Of a DNA stretch of 64,000 nt, positions 25,635-35,651 are shown piece after piece. Position 1 is the first letter of the stretch, and every line of letters starts with the position of its first letter. The translations under genes and the position numbers were made by a program. Source of the DNA: Kitasatospora cheerisanensis KCTC 2395 (GTDB lineage: Bacteria > Actinomycetota > Actinomycetes > Streptomycetales > Streptomycetaceae); NCBI RefSeq assembly GCF_000696185.1, contig NZ_KK853997.1, positions 3,727,767-3,791,766 of the forward strand, written 5' to 3'. The notes below the pieces were generated by a model. That model was not told the origin of the DNA and made no database searches. It saw nothing but the letters and a program-made list of their open reading frames with translations.

Positions 25635-28511
25635 TCAGCTCTCCTCGGATGCGTTCTCCGCGGCTGCCGTCTTCTTCGCGGCGGCGGTCTTGGCGGTGGT
25701 CTTCTTGGCCGCCGTCTTCTTGGCCGCGGCGGTGGTCTTGGCCGCCGTGGTCTTCTTCGCCGCCGTCTTCTTGGCCGCGGTGGTCTTCTTCGCGGCGGTG
25801 GCGGTCTTCTTCGCCGGGGCCTTCTTCGCCGCCTTCTTCACCGGTCCGCGGGCGCGCTTCTCGGCAAGCAGCTCGAACGCCCGCTCCGGGGTGATGGTCT
25901 CCACCTCGTCGTCCTTGCGGAGCGTCGCGTTGGTCTCCCCGTCGGTGACGTACGGGCCGAACCGGCCGTCCTTGACCACCACCGGCTTCTCACTGACCGG
26001 GTCGTTGCCGAGCTCCTTCAGCGGGGCCGCGGCGGCGGCCCGGCCGCGCTGCTTGGGCTGGGCGTAGATCGCCAGCGCCTCGTCCAGGGTGATGCTGAGC
26101 AGCTGGTCCTCGCTGGTCAGCGAGCGCGAGTCGGTGCCGCGCTTGAGGTACGGGCCGTAGCGGCCGTTCTGCGCGGTGATCTCGTTGCCCTCGGCGTCGG
26201 TGCCGACCACCCGGGGCAGCGACAGCAGGCGCAGCGCGTCCTCCAGCGTGACGGTGTCCAGGTCCATGGACTTGAACAGCGAGGCCGTGCGCGGCTTGAC
26301 GGCGTTCTTGCCGGTCTTCGGGGTGCCCTCGGGCAGCACCTCGGTGACGTACGGGCCGTACCGGCCGGCCTTGGCGACCAGCGGGTTGCCACTGACCGGG
26401 TCGGTGCCGAGCTCGCGCTCGCCGCTGGGCTTGGCGAGCAGTTCCTCGGCGAGTTCGACGGTCAGCTCGTCCGGCGGCAGCTCGTCGGGGACGTCGGCGC
26501 GCTGGCCGGTCTCGCCCTCGACGGCGGCGGGGCGCTCCACGTACGGGCCGTAGCGGCCGACCCGGAGCACGATGCCGTCGCCGACCGGGAAGGAGCTGAT
26601 CTCGCGGGCGTCGATCGCGCCGAGGTCGGTGACGAGTTCCTTCAGGCCGCCGAGGTGGTCGCCGTCACCGTTGCCCGCGTCGGCGGCGCCGCCGGTGGTG
26701 CCGTTGGCCTCGCCCTCGCCGAAGTAGAAGCGCTTGAGCCACGGCACGGACTCGGCCTGGCCGGCCGCGATCCGGTCGAGGTCGTCCTCCATCCGCGCGG
26801 TGAAGTCGTAGTCGACGAGCCGGCCGAAGTGCTTCTCCAGCAGGTTGACCACGGCGAACGAGAGGAAGGAGGGCACCAGGGCGGTGCCCTTCTTGAACAC
26901 GTACTTGCGGTTGATGATCGTATCGATGATCGACGCGTAGGTGGACGGGCGGCCGATCTCGCGGTCTTCCAGCTCCTTGACCAGCGAGGCCTCGGTGTAG
27001 CGGGCCGGCGGCTTGGTGGCGTGGCCCTCCGGGGTGAGCCGCTCGGCGGCCAGCGGGTCGCCCTCGGCGACCTGCGGCAGCCGGCGCTCGCGGTCGTCGA
27101 GCTCGGCGTTCGGGTCGTCCGCGCCCTCGACGTAGGCCTTCAGGAAGCCGTGGAAGGTGATGATCTTGCCGGAGGCGGAGAACTCGGCGTCCCGGCCGTC
27201 CGCGGAGCGCCCGCCGACCTTGACGGTGACGGACTGGCCGACGGCGTCCTTCATCTGGGAGGCGACGGTGCGCATCCAGATCAGCTCGTACAGGCGGAAG
27301 TCGTCGCCGCTCAGCCCGGTCTCGGCGGGCGTGCGGAACCGGTCGCCGGACGGGCGGATCGCCTCGTGCGCCTCCTGCGCGTTCTTCACCTTGGAGGCGT
27401 AGGTGCGCGGCGCGTCCGGCAGGTAGTCGGCCCCGTAGAGCTGGGTGACCTGGGCGCGGGCGGCGGTGACCGCGGTGTCCGACAGCGTGGTCGAGTCGGT
27501 GCGCATATAGGTGATGAAGCCGTTCTCGTACAGCTTCTGCGCGACCTGCATGGTCCGCTTGGCGCCGAAGCCCAGCTTGCGGCTGGCCTCCTGCTGCAGC
27601 GTGGTGGTGCGGAACGGCGCGTACGGCGAGCGGCGGTAGGGCTTGGACTCGACGCTGCGGACGCTGAACGCGGTCTGCTCCAGCGCGGCGGCCAGCGTGC
27701 GGGCGGCCTGCTCGTCCAGGTGCAGGGTGGTCGCGGCGGACTTCAGCCGGCCGTCCGGGCCGAAGTCGCGGCCGGTGGCGACGCGCTTGCCGTCGACGGT
27801 GACCAGGCGGGCGCCGAAGGACTCCGGGTTGGCCGCGTCGGCGGCGGAGCGGCCGGTGCCGAAGGTGCCGACCAGGTCCCAGTAGGAGGCGGAGGTGAAG
27901 GCGATCCGCTCGCGCTCGCGCTCGACCACCAGGCGGGTGGCGACCGACTGGACGCGGCCCGCCGACAGCTTCGGCATGACCTTCTTCCACAGCACCGGGG
28001 AGACCTCGTAGCCGTAGAGGCGGTCCAGGATGCGGCGGGTCTCCTGCGCGTCGACCAGGCGCTTGTTCAGATGGCGCGGGTTGCGCACGGCCTCCTGGAT
28101 GGCGTCCTTGGTGATCTCGTGGAAGACCATCCGGTGGACCGGCACCTTGGGCTTCAGCACTTCCTGCAGGTGCCACGCGATGGCCTCGCCCTCGCGGTCC
28201 TCATCGGTGGCGAGGAAGAGCTCGTCGGACTCCTTGAGCAGCGACTTCAGCTTGGTGACCTGGGACTTCTTGTCCGGGTTGACCACGTAGATCGGGGCGA
28301 AGTCGTGGTCCACGTCGACGCCGAGGCGGCGCACCTCGCCGGTGTACTCGTCCGGGACCTCGGCGGCCGTGCCGGGCAGGTCGCGGATGTGACCGACACT
28401 GGCCTCGACGATGTAGCCGGGCCCGAGGTAGCCCTTGATCGTCTTGGCCTTGGCCGGCGACTCGACGATGACGAGTCGCTTGCCGTGCGCGGTCTCGCTG
28501 CTCGGGGACAC
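25635..28511 (-). CDS. topA: DNA topoisomerase I (type IA)
   Basis: A 958-residue topoisomerase that relaxes negative supercoils. The Toprim domain starts RLVIVESPAKAKTIKGYLG and holds the acidic cluster ATDEDREGEAIAWHL. The active-site tyrosine is in GFITYMRTDSTTLS. Four C-terminal modules each carry GRYGPY or GRFGPY (VGRYGPYVE, AGRYGPYVT, NGRYGPYLK, DGRFGPYVT) in place of zinc fingers. The last 65 residues are a Lys/Ala/Thr repeat tail typical of streptomycete and mycobacterial TopA, needed for processivity. GTG at 28511 follows GGGAGAGAAGAGCGAAG. The tmk start is 78 bases beyond the stop. Confidence 0.97.
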   Translation of the reverse strand: MSPSSETAHGKRLVIVESPAKAKTIKGYLGPGYIVEASVGHIRDLPGTAAEVPDEYTGEVRRLGVDVDHDFAPIYVVNPDKKSQVTKLKSLLKESDELFLATDEDREGEAIAWHLQEVLKPKVPVHRMVFHEITKDAIQEAVRNPRHLNKRLVDAQETRRILDRLYGYEVSPVLWKKVMPKLSAGRVQSVATRLVVERERERIAFTSASYWDLVGTFGTGRSAADAANPESFGARLVTVDGKRVATGRDFGPDGRLKSAATTLHLDEQAARTLAAALEQTAFSVRSVESKPYRRSPYAPFRTTTLQQEASRKLGFGAKRTMQVAQKLYENGFITYMRTDSTTLSDTAVTAARAQVTQLYGADYLPDAPRTYASKVKNAQEAHEAIRPSGDRFRTPAETGLSGDDFRLYELIWMRTVASQMKDAVGQSVTVKVGGRSADGRDAEFSASGKIITFHGFLKAYVEGADDPNAELDDRERRLPQVAEGDPLAAERLTPEGHATKPPARYTEASLVKELEDREIGRPSTYASIIDTIINRKYVFKKGTALVPSFLSFAVVNLLEKHFGRLVDYDFTARMEDDLDRIAAGQAESVPWLKRFYFGEGEANGTTGGAADAGNGDGDHLGGLKELVTDLGAIDAREISSFPVGDGIVLRVGRYGPYVERPAAVEGETGQRADVPDELPPDELTVELAEELLAKPSGERELGTDPVSGNPLVAKAGRYGPYVTEVLPEGTPKTGKNAVKPRTASLFKSMDLDTVTLEDALRLLSLPRVVGTDAEGNEITAQNGRYGPYLKRGTDSRSLTSEDQLLSITLDEALAIYAQPKQRGRAAAAAPLKELGNDPVSEKPVVVKDGRFGPYVTDGETNATLRKDDEVETITPERAFELLAEKRARGPVKKAAKKAPAKKTATAAKKTTAAKKTAAKKTTAAKTTAAAKKTAAKKTTAKTAAAKKTAAAENASEES

Positions 28512-28893
28512 CTTCGCTCTTCTCTCCCGGTCGTTTACCAAAGCTCCTGGGCAGTCGCACGCGACGGTCCCACCAGCGGAGTGTGACCGTACCCTGGCCA
28601 CCCTTGTCAAACGGACGGATGCCGCTTTTTCACCGGCAAGGCCGACCGACGCCACTCGAACGGTAACCCGATGGCCGCTCTTCGGGCATGTCTTTCCCGG
28701 GCAAGCGGGCCTTCGCCGACGGCGCGGAGGAAGAACGGAACGGCGCCGTCCGGCCCCGGTCCGGGCCGGCTCCCGGCGGCGGAACACGGACAGACGCGAA
28801 CGGATGCGGTCAGTTCCGGCGCGGTGTCGGGCGGCCGGTTCTGTGGGCAGTCCGGCCGGCGGTCCCGCGAGTGTCGCGGCCGGTCGGCGCGGG
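28512..28893. other. topA upstream region, 382 bp
   Basis: No gene is visible. On the minus strand a TTGACA hexamer (28605-28610) is followed 13 bases later by TACGGT, too close for a normal promoter, so the true topA promoter cannot be placed. The less GC-rich stretch 28600-28640 is the best candidate area. topA in streptomycetes is induced when supercoiling rises, which would be read here. Confidence 0.45.
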
Positions 28894-29382
28894 TCAGCGC
28901 AGGGCGAGCGCGAGCAGGGTGAGGCCGCCCGCCAGGGCCGAGGTGCCGAGCAGGGCCCAGAACAGGTCGGCGGGCAGCGAGGGCAGCTCCTCGTGCGCGG
29001 CCAGCACCACCCGGTCCGGACGCCGCGGGTCGTAGGCGACCTGGACGGCCGCGCCCGGGGCCAGCCGGGGCGGGCGGCGCAGCGGGGTGTGCCCGCGCGG
29101 GCGGGACAGCACCAGCCGGCCCACCGGGTCCGGGCGGAGTTCGTGGACGGTGCCGAGTCCGGCGTCGACGGGACCGCCGACGGTGTCCACGGGGTAGGAG
29201 AGCAGCGGGCTGCTGTCCATCGCCTCGGCGCGGTCCCGGTCAGCGACGACCTGGGCGGTGGCGGCCACGCCGTACCGGCGCAGATGGTGGCGAAGGCGCA
29301 GTTCCACGGCGCACCACAGCAGCAGCGCGCTCCCGAAGGCCGTCAGAACCGCCCCGCCAGCCAGCGTCGTCGGCGTCTCCAC
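28894..29382 (-). CDS. DUF3592-like membrane protein
   Basis: A 162-residue protein with two membrane helices (TLAGGAVLTAFGSALLLWCA near the N-terminus and LFWALLGTSALAGGLTLLAL at the C-terminus) around a beta-rich domain (TAQVVADRDRAEAM to VQVAYDPRRPDRVVL). This layout is that of DUF3592. GTG at 29382 is chosen because GGGGAGG lies 5 bases before it; the longer frame is antisense-like. Function unknown. Downstream is topA on the same strand, but 380 bases away. Confidence 0.8.
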   Translation of the reverse strand: METPTTLAGGAVLTAFGSALLLWCAVELRLRHHLRRYGVAATAQVVADRDRAEAMDSSPLLSYPVDTVGGPVDAGLGTVHELRPDPVGRLVLSRPRGHTPLRRPPRLAPGAAVQVAYDPRRPDRVVLAAHEELPSLPADLFWALLGTSALAGGLTLLALALR

Positions 29383-29643
29383 CCGGTCCTCCCCGCACTG
29401 CCCACAGCCTGTGGACAGCACCCTGGCAGCCGGTGGACAACCCGCGGCGGACGTCCGGCGTCCGGCGGGCCACGCCCGGGGAACGGCCGGGTGAACGCCG
29501 CCGCGGGCCCGCCGGGGCGGCGGACCCGCGCGAGGTCGGGCCGCCCGTGGTGTGCAACGCCGACGGGCCGCCCGGGTCACCGGATCCGCCGGACCCGGGC
29601 GGGCGCCCTGGTGACCAATGTCACCGCCGCGGGGACCGCCGGG

Positions 29644-31170
29644 TCAGCGGATCGGCTCGATGAACCCCTGCTCGGTGAGCAGCCGCAGCGACTCGGGCAC
29701 CCGGGACCGCAGCTGCGCCGCGTCCTCGCCGAGCAGCTGGGCGATCGCGTCGACGATCTCCCCGGCGGCCAGCGTGCCGTCGCAGACGCCGACGAAGCCC
29801 GCGCCGACGGTGTCGACCTTGGTGGCGCGGCGCATGCCCCGGTTGTGGCGGAGCACCACGTGCTCGGGGTCCTCGGAGCCGGGCGCGCCGATCTGCTCCT
29901 GCACCACCTCGTCGGCGAGCAGGTAGCGGGCGGCCAGCAGGCCGGCGTCGTCGTGGGAGCGCAGGAAGTCCTGGCGGGCGAACCACTCCTCGATGTGCGG
30001 GCCGAGCGGCTGCTCGACCGGGTGCGGCCACTCCTCGATCCGCACCACCGGGTCGGCGGCGCCGGAGGCCCGCAGGGTGATCCAGCCGAAGCCGACGGCC
30101 TCGACGCCGGCCGCCTCGAAGCTGTCCAGCCACTCCTCGTACCGGGCGCGGTACTCGTCGCCGCGGTGGTCGCCGCCGTCGCGCAGCCACAGCTCGGCGT
30201 ACTGGGCGACGTCCTGCACCTCGCGCTGCACGATCCAGGCGTCCAGGCCGGTGCCGGCCACCCAGCCGGCCAGCCGGTCCCGCCAGTCCTCGCCCTTGAC
30301 GTGCTGCCAGTTCGCCAGCAGGTGGCAGTAGCCGCCGGGCTCCAGGTGGTCGGCGGCGCCGCGGACCACGCTGCGGCACAGCTCGTCGCCGGCCATGCCG
30401 CCGTCCCGGTAGGTGAACCGGCCGGCCGGGGAGATCACGAACGGCGGGTTGGAGACGATCAGGTCGAAGCGCCACTCGCCGATCGGCTCGTACAGGCTGC
30501 CCTCGGCGGTGGTCACGTTGTCGAAGCCGGACAGCGCGGCGGTCAGCCGGGTGAAGTGCAGGGCGCGCGGGTTGAGGTCGGTGGCGGTGACCCGCTGGGC
30601 GTGCCGGGCCGCGTGCAGCGCCTGCACGCCGGAGCCGGAGCCCAGGTCGAGCACCTCGCGCACCGGGCGACGCACCGTCAGGTTGGCCAGCGTGGTGGAC
30701 GCGCCGCCCACCCCGAGCACCAGGTCGCGCCGCTCGACGCCCGCGTCGGTGCGGCCGGAGCCGATGCCGCCCGCGCCGCCGACGGCGCAGCCGAGGTCGG
30801 ACACCACCCAGGCGTCCGCGCTGGGCAGGCCGGCCACCTCGTCGGCGTACGGCCGCACGTCCACGGTGGCGCGCAGCTCGGCGCCCTCGCGCACCAGCCA
30901 GCCGTCCGCGAGCAGGCCCTCGACGGGCAGCGCGGCCGCGGCGGCGCTCTCCGACACGGGCTGCTGCAGCAGGAACAGCCGCACCAGGGTCTCCAGCGGC
31001 GAGTCGCCGCGGGTCGCCCGCAGGGCCGGTACGGCCTCGCTGCGGGCCAGCGCCGCGTAGGCGGACGGGCCGAGCAGGTCGAGCAATCCGTCGGCGGTGA
31101 AGGAGGCCTTCAGCAGCGCCTCCCGCAGTTCCGCCGTCCGGCCGGTATCAAGAACGGGGCTGTTCGTCAC
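29644..31170 (-). CDS. class I SAM-dependent methyltransferase with N-terminal winged-helix-like region
   Basis: A 508-residue methyltransferase. Motif I is VLDLGSGSGVQALHAARHA (about residue 160) and the substrate motif NPPFVISP (about 225) is the NPPY/F motif of amino- or glutamine-methylating enzymes such as HemK/PrmC and RlmG. The first 150 residues (SPLETLVRLFLLQQPVSESA, VEGLLADGWL) resemble the DUF7059 winged-helix region found in actinobacterial homologues. GTG at 31170 is taken as the start. The target may be rRNA or a protein; sequence does not decide. Confidence 0.87.
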   Translation of the reverse strand: MTNSPVLDTGRTAELREALLKASFTADGLLDLLGPSAYAALARSEAVPALRATRGDSPLETLVRLFLLQQPVSESAAAAALPVEGLLADGWLVREGAELRATVDVRPYADEVAGLPSADAWVVSDLGCAVGGAGGIGSGRTDAGVERRDLVLGVGGASTTLANLTVRRPVREVLDLGSGSGVQALHAARHAQRVTATDLNPRALHFTRLTAALSGFDNVTTAEGSLYEPIGEWRFDLIVSNPPFVISPAGRFTYRDGGMAGDELCRSVVRGAADHLEPGGYCHLLANWQHVKGEDWRDRLAGWVAGTGLDAWIVQREVQDVAQYAELWLRDGGDHRGDEYRARYEEWLDSFEAAGVEAVGFGWITLRASGAADPVVRIEEWPHPVEQPLGPHIEEWFARQDFLRSHDDAGLLAARYLLADEVVQEQIGAPGSEDPEHVVLRHNRGMRRATKVDTVGAGFVGVCDGTLAAGEIVDAIAQLLGEDAAQLRSRVPESLRLLTEQGFIEPIR

Positions 31171-31236
31171 CCGGACATTCTCCCCCGTCCGCCGGCGCGG
31201 CCCGTCCACCGCACCGGCGGACGGGCCGACGGGGCG

Positions 31237-31918
31237 TCAGCTCTTGGCCGCGGAGGGCGATCCGGCCGCCTGGTCGGGCGTGCCGGCGGACGGGGCTCCG
31301 GACGGCGCCGCGTTCGCGCCCGGGGACGCGGCGCCGGACGCGGCGGCCCCGACGGGTCGGCGGCGGCGCGCCGGCCGTGGCCGCCTTGCAGCCGGGCTGC
31401 CTCTTGATCGCGTCGCCGAGGTCGCCGCTCTGCAGCGTGGCGAGCGCGCCGGTGGACACCTGGGACAGGCGCTGCACCTGGTCGCCGACGCTGCGCAGGC
31501 CGTCCGCGAACTTGGCCTGATCGGCGTTGGTCAGCCCGTCGAGCTTCTTCTGCGCGTCCAGGTAGCCCTGCGCGACCTGCTTCAGCTCGTTGACGGCGTC
31601 CTGCTGGACCTTCGCCCCGTCGTCGATCTTCGGCGCGCCGGCCTTCTGCACCGCGTCCGCCAACTGCTGGTTGGTGGTGGCCAGCGCGGCCAGGTCGGTG
31701 GACAGCCGCTTCTGCAGGTCGACCGGGGACTCGCCGTCCTTGACGTTTCCGGTGTCGGCGAGCGCGGCCCGGGACTGCGCGATCGGGTCCCGCGAGGCAT
31801 CGCAGACGTTCTTCGCCCAGCCGTCGAGCTGCTTCGCCGAGTCGTCGGCGGAGCAGCCGACGGCGGCGAGCGCGAGCAGCGCGCCGAGCGCGGAGACGGT
31901 CACCAGTCGCTTCTTCAC
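31237..31918 (-). CDS. small secreted lipoprotein (frameshift near the C-terminus)
   Basis: A predicted lipoprotein starting GTG (MKKRLVTVSALGALLALAAVGC), with the lipidated cysteine at residue 22. The mature part is helical (KRLSTDLAALATTNQQLADA, QGYLDAQKKLDGL), about 150 residues, and ends GDLGDAIKRQPGCKAA. After that the frame becomes Arg-rich and runs into the methyltransferase gene. Another frame gives a natural tail (AAASGAASPGANAAPSGAPS to SAAKS stop at 31237). The length (682) is one base over a multiple of three, so there is one extra base, or two are missing, near 31345-31362. Function unknown. Confidence 0.75.
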
Positions 31919-32154
31919 CGGGGCCCTTTCGGTCGCTGACACCCGGTCCGGGCGTCGACCAGCGAACCTACACGGCCGACCGCCCCCGCCCGGCGGGAAG
32001 GCCGCAGCCGGGGGCATCCGCGCAGCTCAGCGCGGTCCGTCGGGTGAAGCCGGCCGGGGGGCCAGGGGTGCCGGGCACGGGGCGCAGCGCGCGGGCGGGC
32101 GGCTGTGCCGGGCGTAGCGGCCCGCGGGCACAGGCGGCAGCGCGGCGGCGGGTC

Positions 32155-32565
32155 TCAGACCGTGACGGAGGCCGGCGAGACCGGCCAGCTCATCCGGATC
32201 ACGCCGCCGTCGGCGCCGTTGCCCACCTCGACGTCCTCGACCAGGCCGGTGATGACCGCCAGGCCGAGCGCGTCCTCGTCCTCGGCGCCGCTGCCCGGGG
32301 CTCCGGTGTGGCCCGGGCCGGCCTCGTCGGCGACCTCGATGAGGAAGCGCTTCTCCTGCTCGGTCAGGGCGACCCGGACCGCGCCCTCCACGCCGTTGCG
32401 CTGGTGCAGCGCCACCGCGCGGGAGCAGGCCTCGCCCACGGCGAGCCGCAACTCGTCGAGCACCGACTCGTCCACCCCGGCGCGTCTGGCCACCGCGGCG
32501 GCCACCAGTCGGGCGGTGCGCACGTGCTCGGGAAGTGCGCTGAATCGAAGTTCGACGGTTGCCAT
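32155..32565 (-). CDS. RsbW-like ATP-binding protein, partner of BldG
   Basis: A 136-residue GHKL ATPase of the anti-sigma/serine-kinase type. The N-box region is DESVLDELRLAVGEACSRAV and the ATP-lid region is EVADEAGPGHTGAPG then DALGLAVITGLVEDVEV. The N-box Asn usually seen in EAxxNA reads EACSRA here, so kinase activity is uncertain. It corresponds by position to SCO3548, co-transcribed with bldG in S. coelicolor. It would bind an anti-sigma-factor antagonist, probably BldG. GGGGAG precedes the ATG. Confidence 0.88.
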   Translation of the reverse strand: MATVELRFSALPEHVRTARLVAAAVARRAGVDESVLDELRLAVGEACSRAVALHQRNGVEGAVRVALTEQEKRFLIEVADEAGPGHTGAPGSGAEDEDALGLAVITGLVEDVEVGNGADGGVIRMSWPVSPASVTV

Positions 32566-32720
32566 GTCTCCCCTCCGGGGTTGCTCCCCGCCGCCGGGCG
32601 CGGCGGCCCGTACGGCGGAGGCGGGAACACCGACCACGCCGGCCGGGCAGGGCTCAGAGCCCGGCCGACCGGCGGCGGTCGATCGAGAAGATTCGGTTGG
32701 AACGGCGGACCGACGGAACG

Positions 32721-33062
32721 TCAGTCGGTCGCGGCGACGGCCTCGTCCACCGAGTTGTGGATCGGGAACACCTTGGTGAGACCGGTGATCCGGAAGATCT
32801 TCAGGATGCGCTCCTGGTTGCACACCAGGCGCAGCGAACCCTCGTGCGCACGCACCCGCTTCAGGCCGCCGACCAGCACACCGAGGCCGGTGGAGTCGAG
32901 GAAATCCACGCCCTCCATGTCCACGACCAAGTGGTAGTTGCCGTCGTTGACGAGCTCGACAAGCTGCTCGCGCAGCTTGGGGGCGGTGTACACATCGATC
33001 TCGCCGCCAACCTCGACGACCGTGCGATCGCCGACAGTACGGGTCGACAGGGACAGGTCCAC
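32721..33062 (-). CDS. bldG: anti-sigma factor antagonist BldG
   Basis: A 113-residue STAS-domain protein, the exact length of S. coelicolor BldG. The phosphorylated serine is S57 in [16 protein letters not shown]. When unphosphorylated, such antagonists bind anti-sigma factors and free the sigma factor; BldG is needed for aerial growth and antibiotic production. GTG start, with GGAGG 4 bases upstream. The RsbW-like gene follows 155 bases downstream on the same strand. The divergent helicase gene shares the upstream region. Confidence 0.95.
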   Translation of the reverse strand: MDLSLSTRTVGDRTVVEVGGEIDVYTAPKLREQLVELVNDGNYHLVVDMEGVDFLDSTGLGVLVGGLKRVRAHEGSLRLVCNQERILKIFRITGLTKVFPIHNSVDEAVAATD

Positions 33063-33283
33063 GGAACCTCCAGCACCTTGCCTTGCTACGTCATTGCGAT
33101 CTTCAGCCCGGCGGCTGCGACCGCTTGGTCACAGGCCCAGGGCGCGGCAAACCGGCAGGTCGGAGCCTCGGCGTTGCGGCCCTCGGCCATGCGGCCGTCA
33201 CGGCTTCATTCAACCACTTGCGACCATGGACGCACGATGGTTAACAGCGATTCTCCGTCACGCCGGTGACACACTGGGTCTTC

Positions 33284-35650
33284 ATGCCGCCCCGTCACCA
33301 CCAGCCCGAGGCCCTGCTCGCGACCCTTTCCACCGAGCGCGGCAGGTCGGATCGCCTCACCCATACGGAGCACTTGCCCGCCCGCGAGGCACGCTACGCC
33401 CCTTGGCCGGAAGGAATCCGTCAGGAGGTGGTGGCGGCCGCCGCCGGGCTCGGCGTGCTGCTGCCCTGGGCGCACCAGGCGGAGGCCATGGACCTGGCCG
33501 CGGCCGGGCGGACCACGGTGATCGCGACCGGTACCGCTTCGGGCAAGTCGTTGGGCTATCTGGCCCCCGTGCTGAGCGACCTGCTCACCGGCACCGAGGC
33601 CCGCAACGGGCGCGGCGCCACCGCGCTGTACCTCGCGCCGACCAAGGCGCTGGCCGCCGACCAGCGCCGGCGCGCCGCCGAGCTCGTCCCCGACCGGGTC
33701 CGGGTGGCCCTGTACGACGGTGACACGCCTCCGCAGGAGCGCGAGTGGGTGCGGCAGTACGCGTCGTACGTGCTGACCAATCCCGACATGCTGCACCGGG
33801 GCATACTCCCGGCCCACCCGCGCTGGTCGTCCTTCCTGAAGGCGCTGAAGTACGTGGTGATCGACGAGTGCCACACCTACCGCGGGGTGTTCGGCTCGCA
33901 CGTCGCCCAGGTGCTGCGCCGGCTGCGGCGGCTGTGCGCCCGCTACGGCGCGTCGCCGACCTTCCTGCTGGCCTCGGCCACCACCGCCGAGCCGGCCGTC
34001 ACCGCGCAGCGCCTGACCGGCCTGCCCGCCACGGCCGTCACCGAGGACTGCTCGCCGCGCGGCCCGCTGGTGTTCGCGCTCTGGGAGCCGCCGCTGACCG
34101 AGAACGTCGGCGAGCACGGCGCGCCCGTCCGCCGCTCGGCCACCGCCGAGGCCGGCTACCTGCTCACCGACCTGGTCCACGGCGGCACCCGGACCGTCGC
34201 CTTCGTCCGCTCCCGCCGGGCCGCCGAACTGGTCGCCCTGCAGGCCCAGGAGCAGCTCGGCCAGCCGCTCGCCGCCCGGGTCGCCGCCTATCGCGGCGGC
34301 TACCTGGCCGAGGAGCGCCGCGCCCTGGAGCGCGACCTGCACACCGGCCGGCTGCTCGGCCTCGCCTCCACCTCCGCCCTCGAACTCGGCGTGGACGTCT
34401 CCGGCCTGGACGCCGTCCTGCTGGCCGGCTACCCCGGCACCCGGGCCTCCCTCTGGCAGCAGGCCGGGCGCGCCGGGCGCGAGGGGCAGGGCGCGCTGGC
34501 GGTGCTGATCGCCCGGGACGACCCGCTGGACACCTACCTCGTCCACCACCCCGACGCGCTGTTCGCGACCCCGGTGGAGGCGACCGTCCTCGACCCGGAC
34601 AACCCGCACGTGCTGGCCCCGCACCTGTGCGCGGCCGCGGCCGAACTCCCGCTCACCGACACCGACCTGGAGCTCTTCGGACCGTCCAGCGAGCCGCTGC
34701 TGCCGGTGCTGGAGCAGCGCGGGCTGCTGCGCCGCCGGGCGGACGGCTCCTGGTACTGGACCCGCCGGGAGCGCGCCGTGGACGGCGTCGACCTGCGCGG
34801 CAGCGGCGGCAGCCCCGTGCAGATCGTCGAGGCGGACACCGGGCGGCTGCTCGGCACGGTGGACGCCGAGGCCGCGCACACCACCGTGCACACCGGCGCC
34901 GTGCACCTGCACCGGGGGCTCACGTACCTGGTCCGCGAGTTCGACCTGGACTCCTCGGTGGCGCTGGTCTCCCCCGCGAACCCGCCGTACACCACCTCCG
35001 CTCGGGACATCACCTCGATCTCGATCCTGTCCACCGACACCACCGAGGACTGGGGCGAGGCGCGGCTCAGCTTCGGCTCGGTGGAGGTGGTCAACCAGGT
35101 CGTCGGCTATCTGCGCAAGCGGATCTCCACCGGCGAGATCCTCGGTGAGAGCAAGCTCGACCTGCCGCCCCGCACCCTGCGCACCCGGGCCGTCTGGTGG
35201 TCCGTCACCGAGGACCAACTCCTCGACGCGGTCATTCCGTTCGACCAGCTCCCCGGCGCGGCCCACGCCGCCGAGCACGCCTCGATCGGCCTCCTCCCGC
35301 TGTTCGCCACCTGCGACCGCTGGGACATCGGCGGCGTCTCCGTCCCGCTGCATCCCGACACCGGCCTGCCCACCGTCTTCGTCTACGACGGTCACTCCGG
35401 TGGTGCGGGCTTCGCGGAGCGAGGCTTCCGCCGCGCCGTCGAGTGGCTGACCGCGACCCGCGACGCCATCGCCGCCTGCGAGTGCGACCGCGGGTGCCCG
35501 TCCTGCGTCCAGTCCCCGAAGTGCGGCAACGGCAACGAGCCCCTCGACAAGGCCGCCGCCATCCGCCTGCTCACCGTCCTCCTCGCCGGCGCCCCCGGAC
35601 GCCCCGCCCCGGGCGGCGACGCGAACGAGGCTGCCGATTCGACTGCTTGA
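33284..35650 (+). CDS. DEAD/DEAH-box helicase with DUF1998 (MrfA/Hrq1-like)
   Basis: A 788-residue superfamily 2 helicase. Motif I is VIATGTASGKSLGYLAPVL, motif II VVIDECHTYRG, motif III LLASATTAEP and motif VI LWQQAGRAGREGQG. The C-terminus carries DUF1998 with four cysteines in CECDRGCPSCVQSPKCGNGN, as in B. subtilis MrfA, which repairs mitomycin lesions, and yeast Hrq1. It probably acts in DNA crosslink or bulky lesion repair. Neither the ATG at 33284 nor the in-frame GTG at 33266 has a ribosome site, so a leaderless message is possible. Confidence 0.92.
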   Translation: MPPRHHQPEALLATLSTERGRSDRLTHTEHLPAREARYAPWPEGIRQEVVAAAAGLGVLLPWAHQAEAMDLAAAGRTTVIATGTASGKSLGYLAPVLSDLLTGTEARNGRGATALYLAPTKALAADQRRRAAELVPDRVRVALYDGDTPPQEREWVRQYASYVLTNPDMLHRGILPAHPRWSSFLKALKYVVIDECHTYRGVFGSHVAQVLRRLRRLCARYGASPTFLLASATTAEPAVTAQRLTGLPATAVTEDCSPRGPLVFALWEPPLTENVGEHGAPVRRSATAEAGYLLTDLVHGGTRTVAFVRSRRAAELVALQAQEQLGQPLAARVAAYRGGYLAEERRALERDLHTGRLLGLASTSALELGVDVSGLDAVLLAGYPGTRASLWQQAGRAGREGQGALAVLIARDDPLDTYLVHHPDALFATPVEATVLDPDNPHVLAPHLCAAAAELPLTDTDLELFGPSSEPLLPVLEQRGLLRRRADGSWYWTRRERAVDGVDLRGSGGSPVQIVEADTGRLLGTVDAEAAHTTVHTGAVHLHRGLTYLVREFDLDSSVALVSPANPPYTTSARDITSISILSTDTTEDWGEARLSFGSVEVVNQVVGYLRKRISTGEILGESKLDLPPRTLRTRAVWWSVTEDQLLDAVIPFDQLPGAAHAAEHASIGLLPLFATCDRWDIGGVSVPLHPDTGLPTVFVYDGHSGGAGFAERGFRRAVEWLTATRDAIAACECDRGCPSCVQSPKCGNGNEPLDKAAAIRLLTVLLAGAPGRPAPGGDANEAADSTA

Positions 35651-35651
35651 C

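Noticed and set aside
28586..28610. TTGACA / TACGGT as the topA promoter on the minus strand
   Set aside because: The spacer is only 13 bases, too short for the main sigma factor; noted as region only.
33206..35651. Very long minus-strand frame (continuous with the TadG-like gene) opposite the helicase
   Set aside because: High-GC codon bias keeps antisense frames open. The predicted protein is Gly/Val/Gln-rich with no domain, and the helicase on the other strand has all its motifs.
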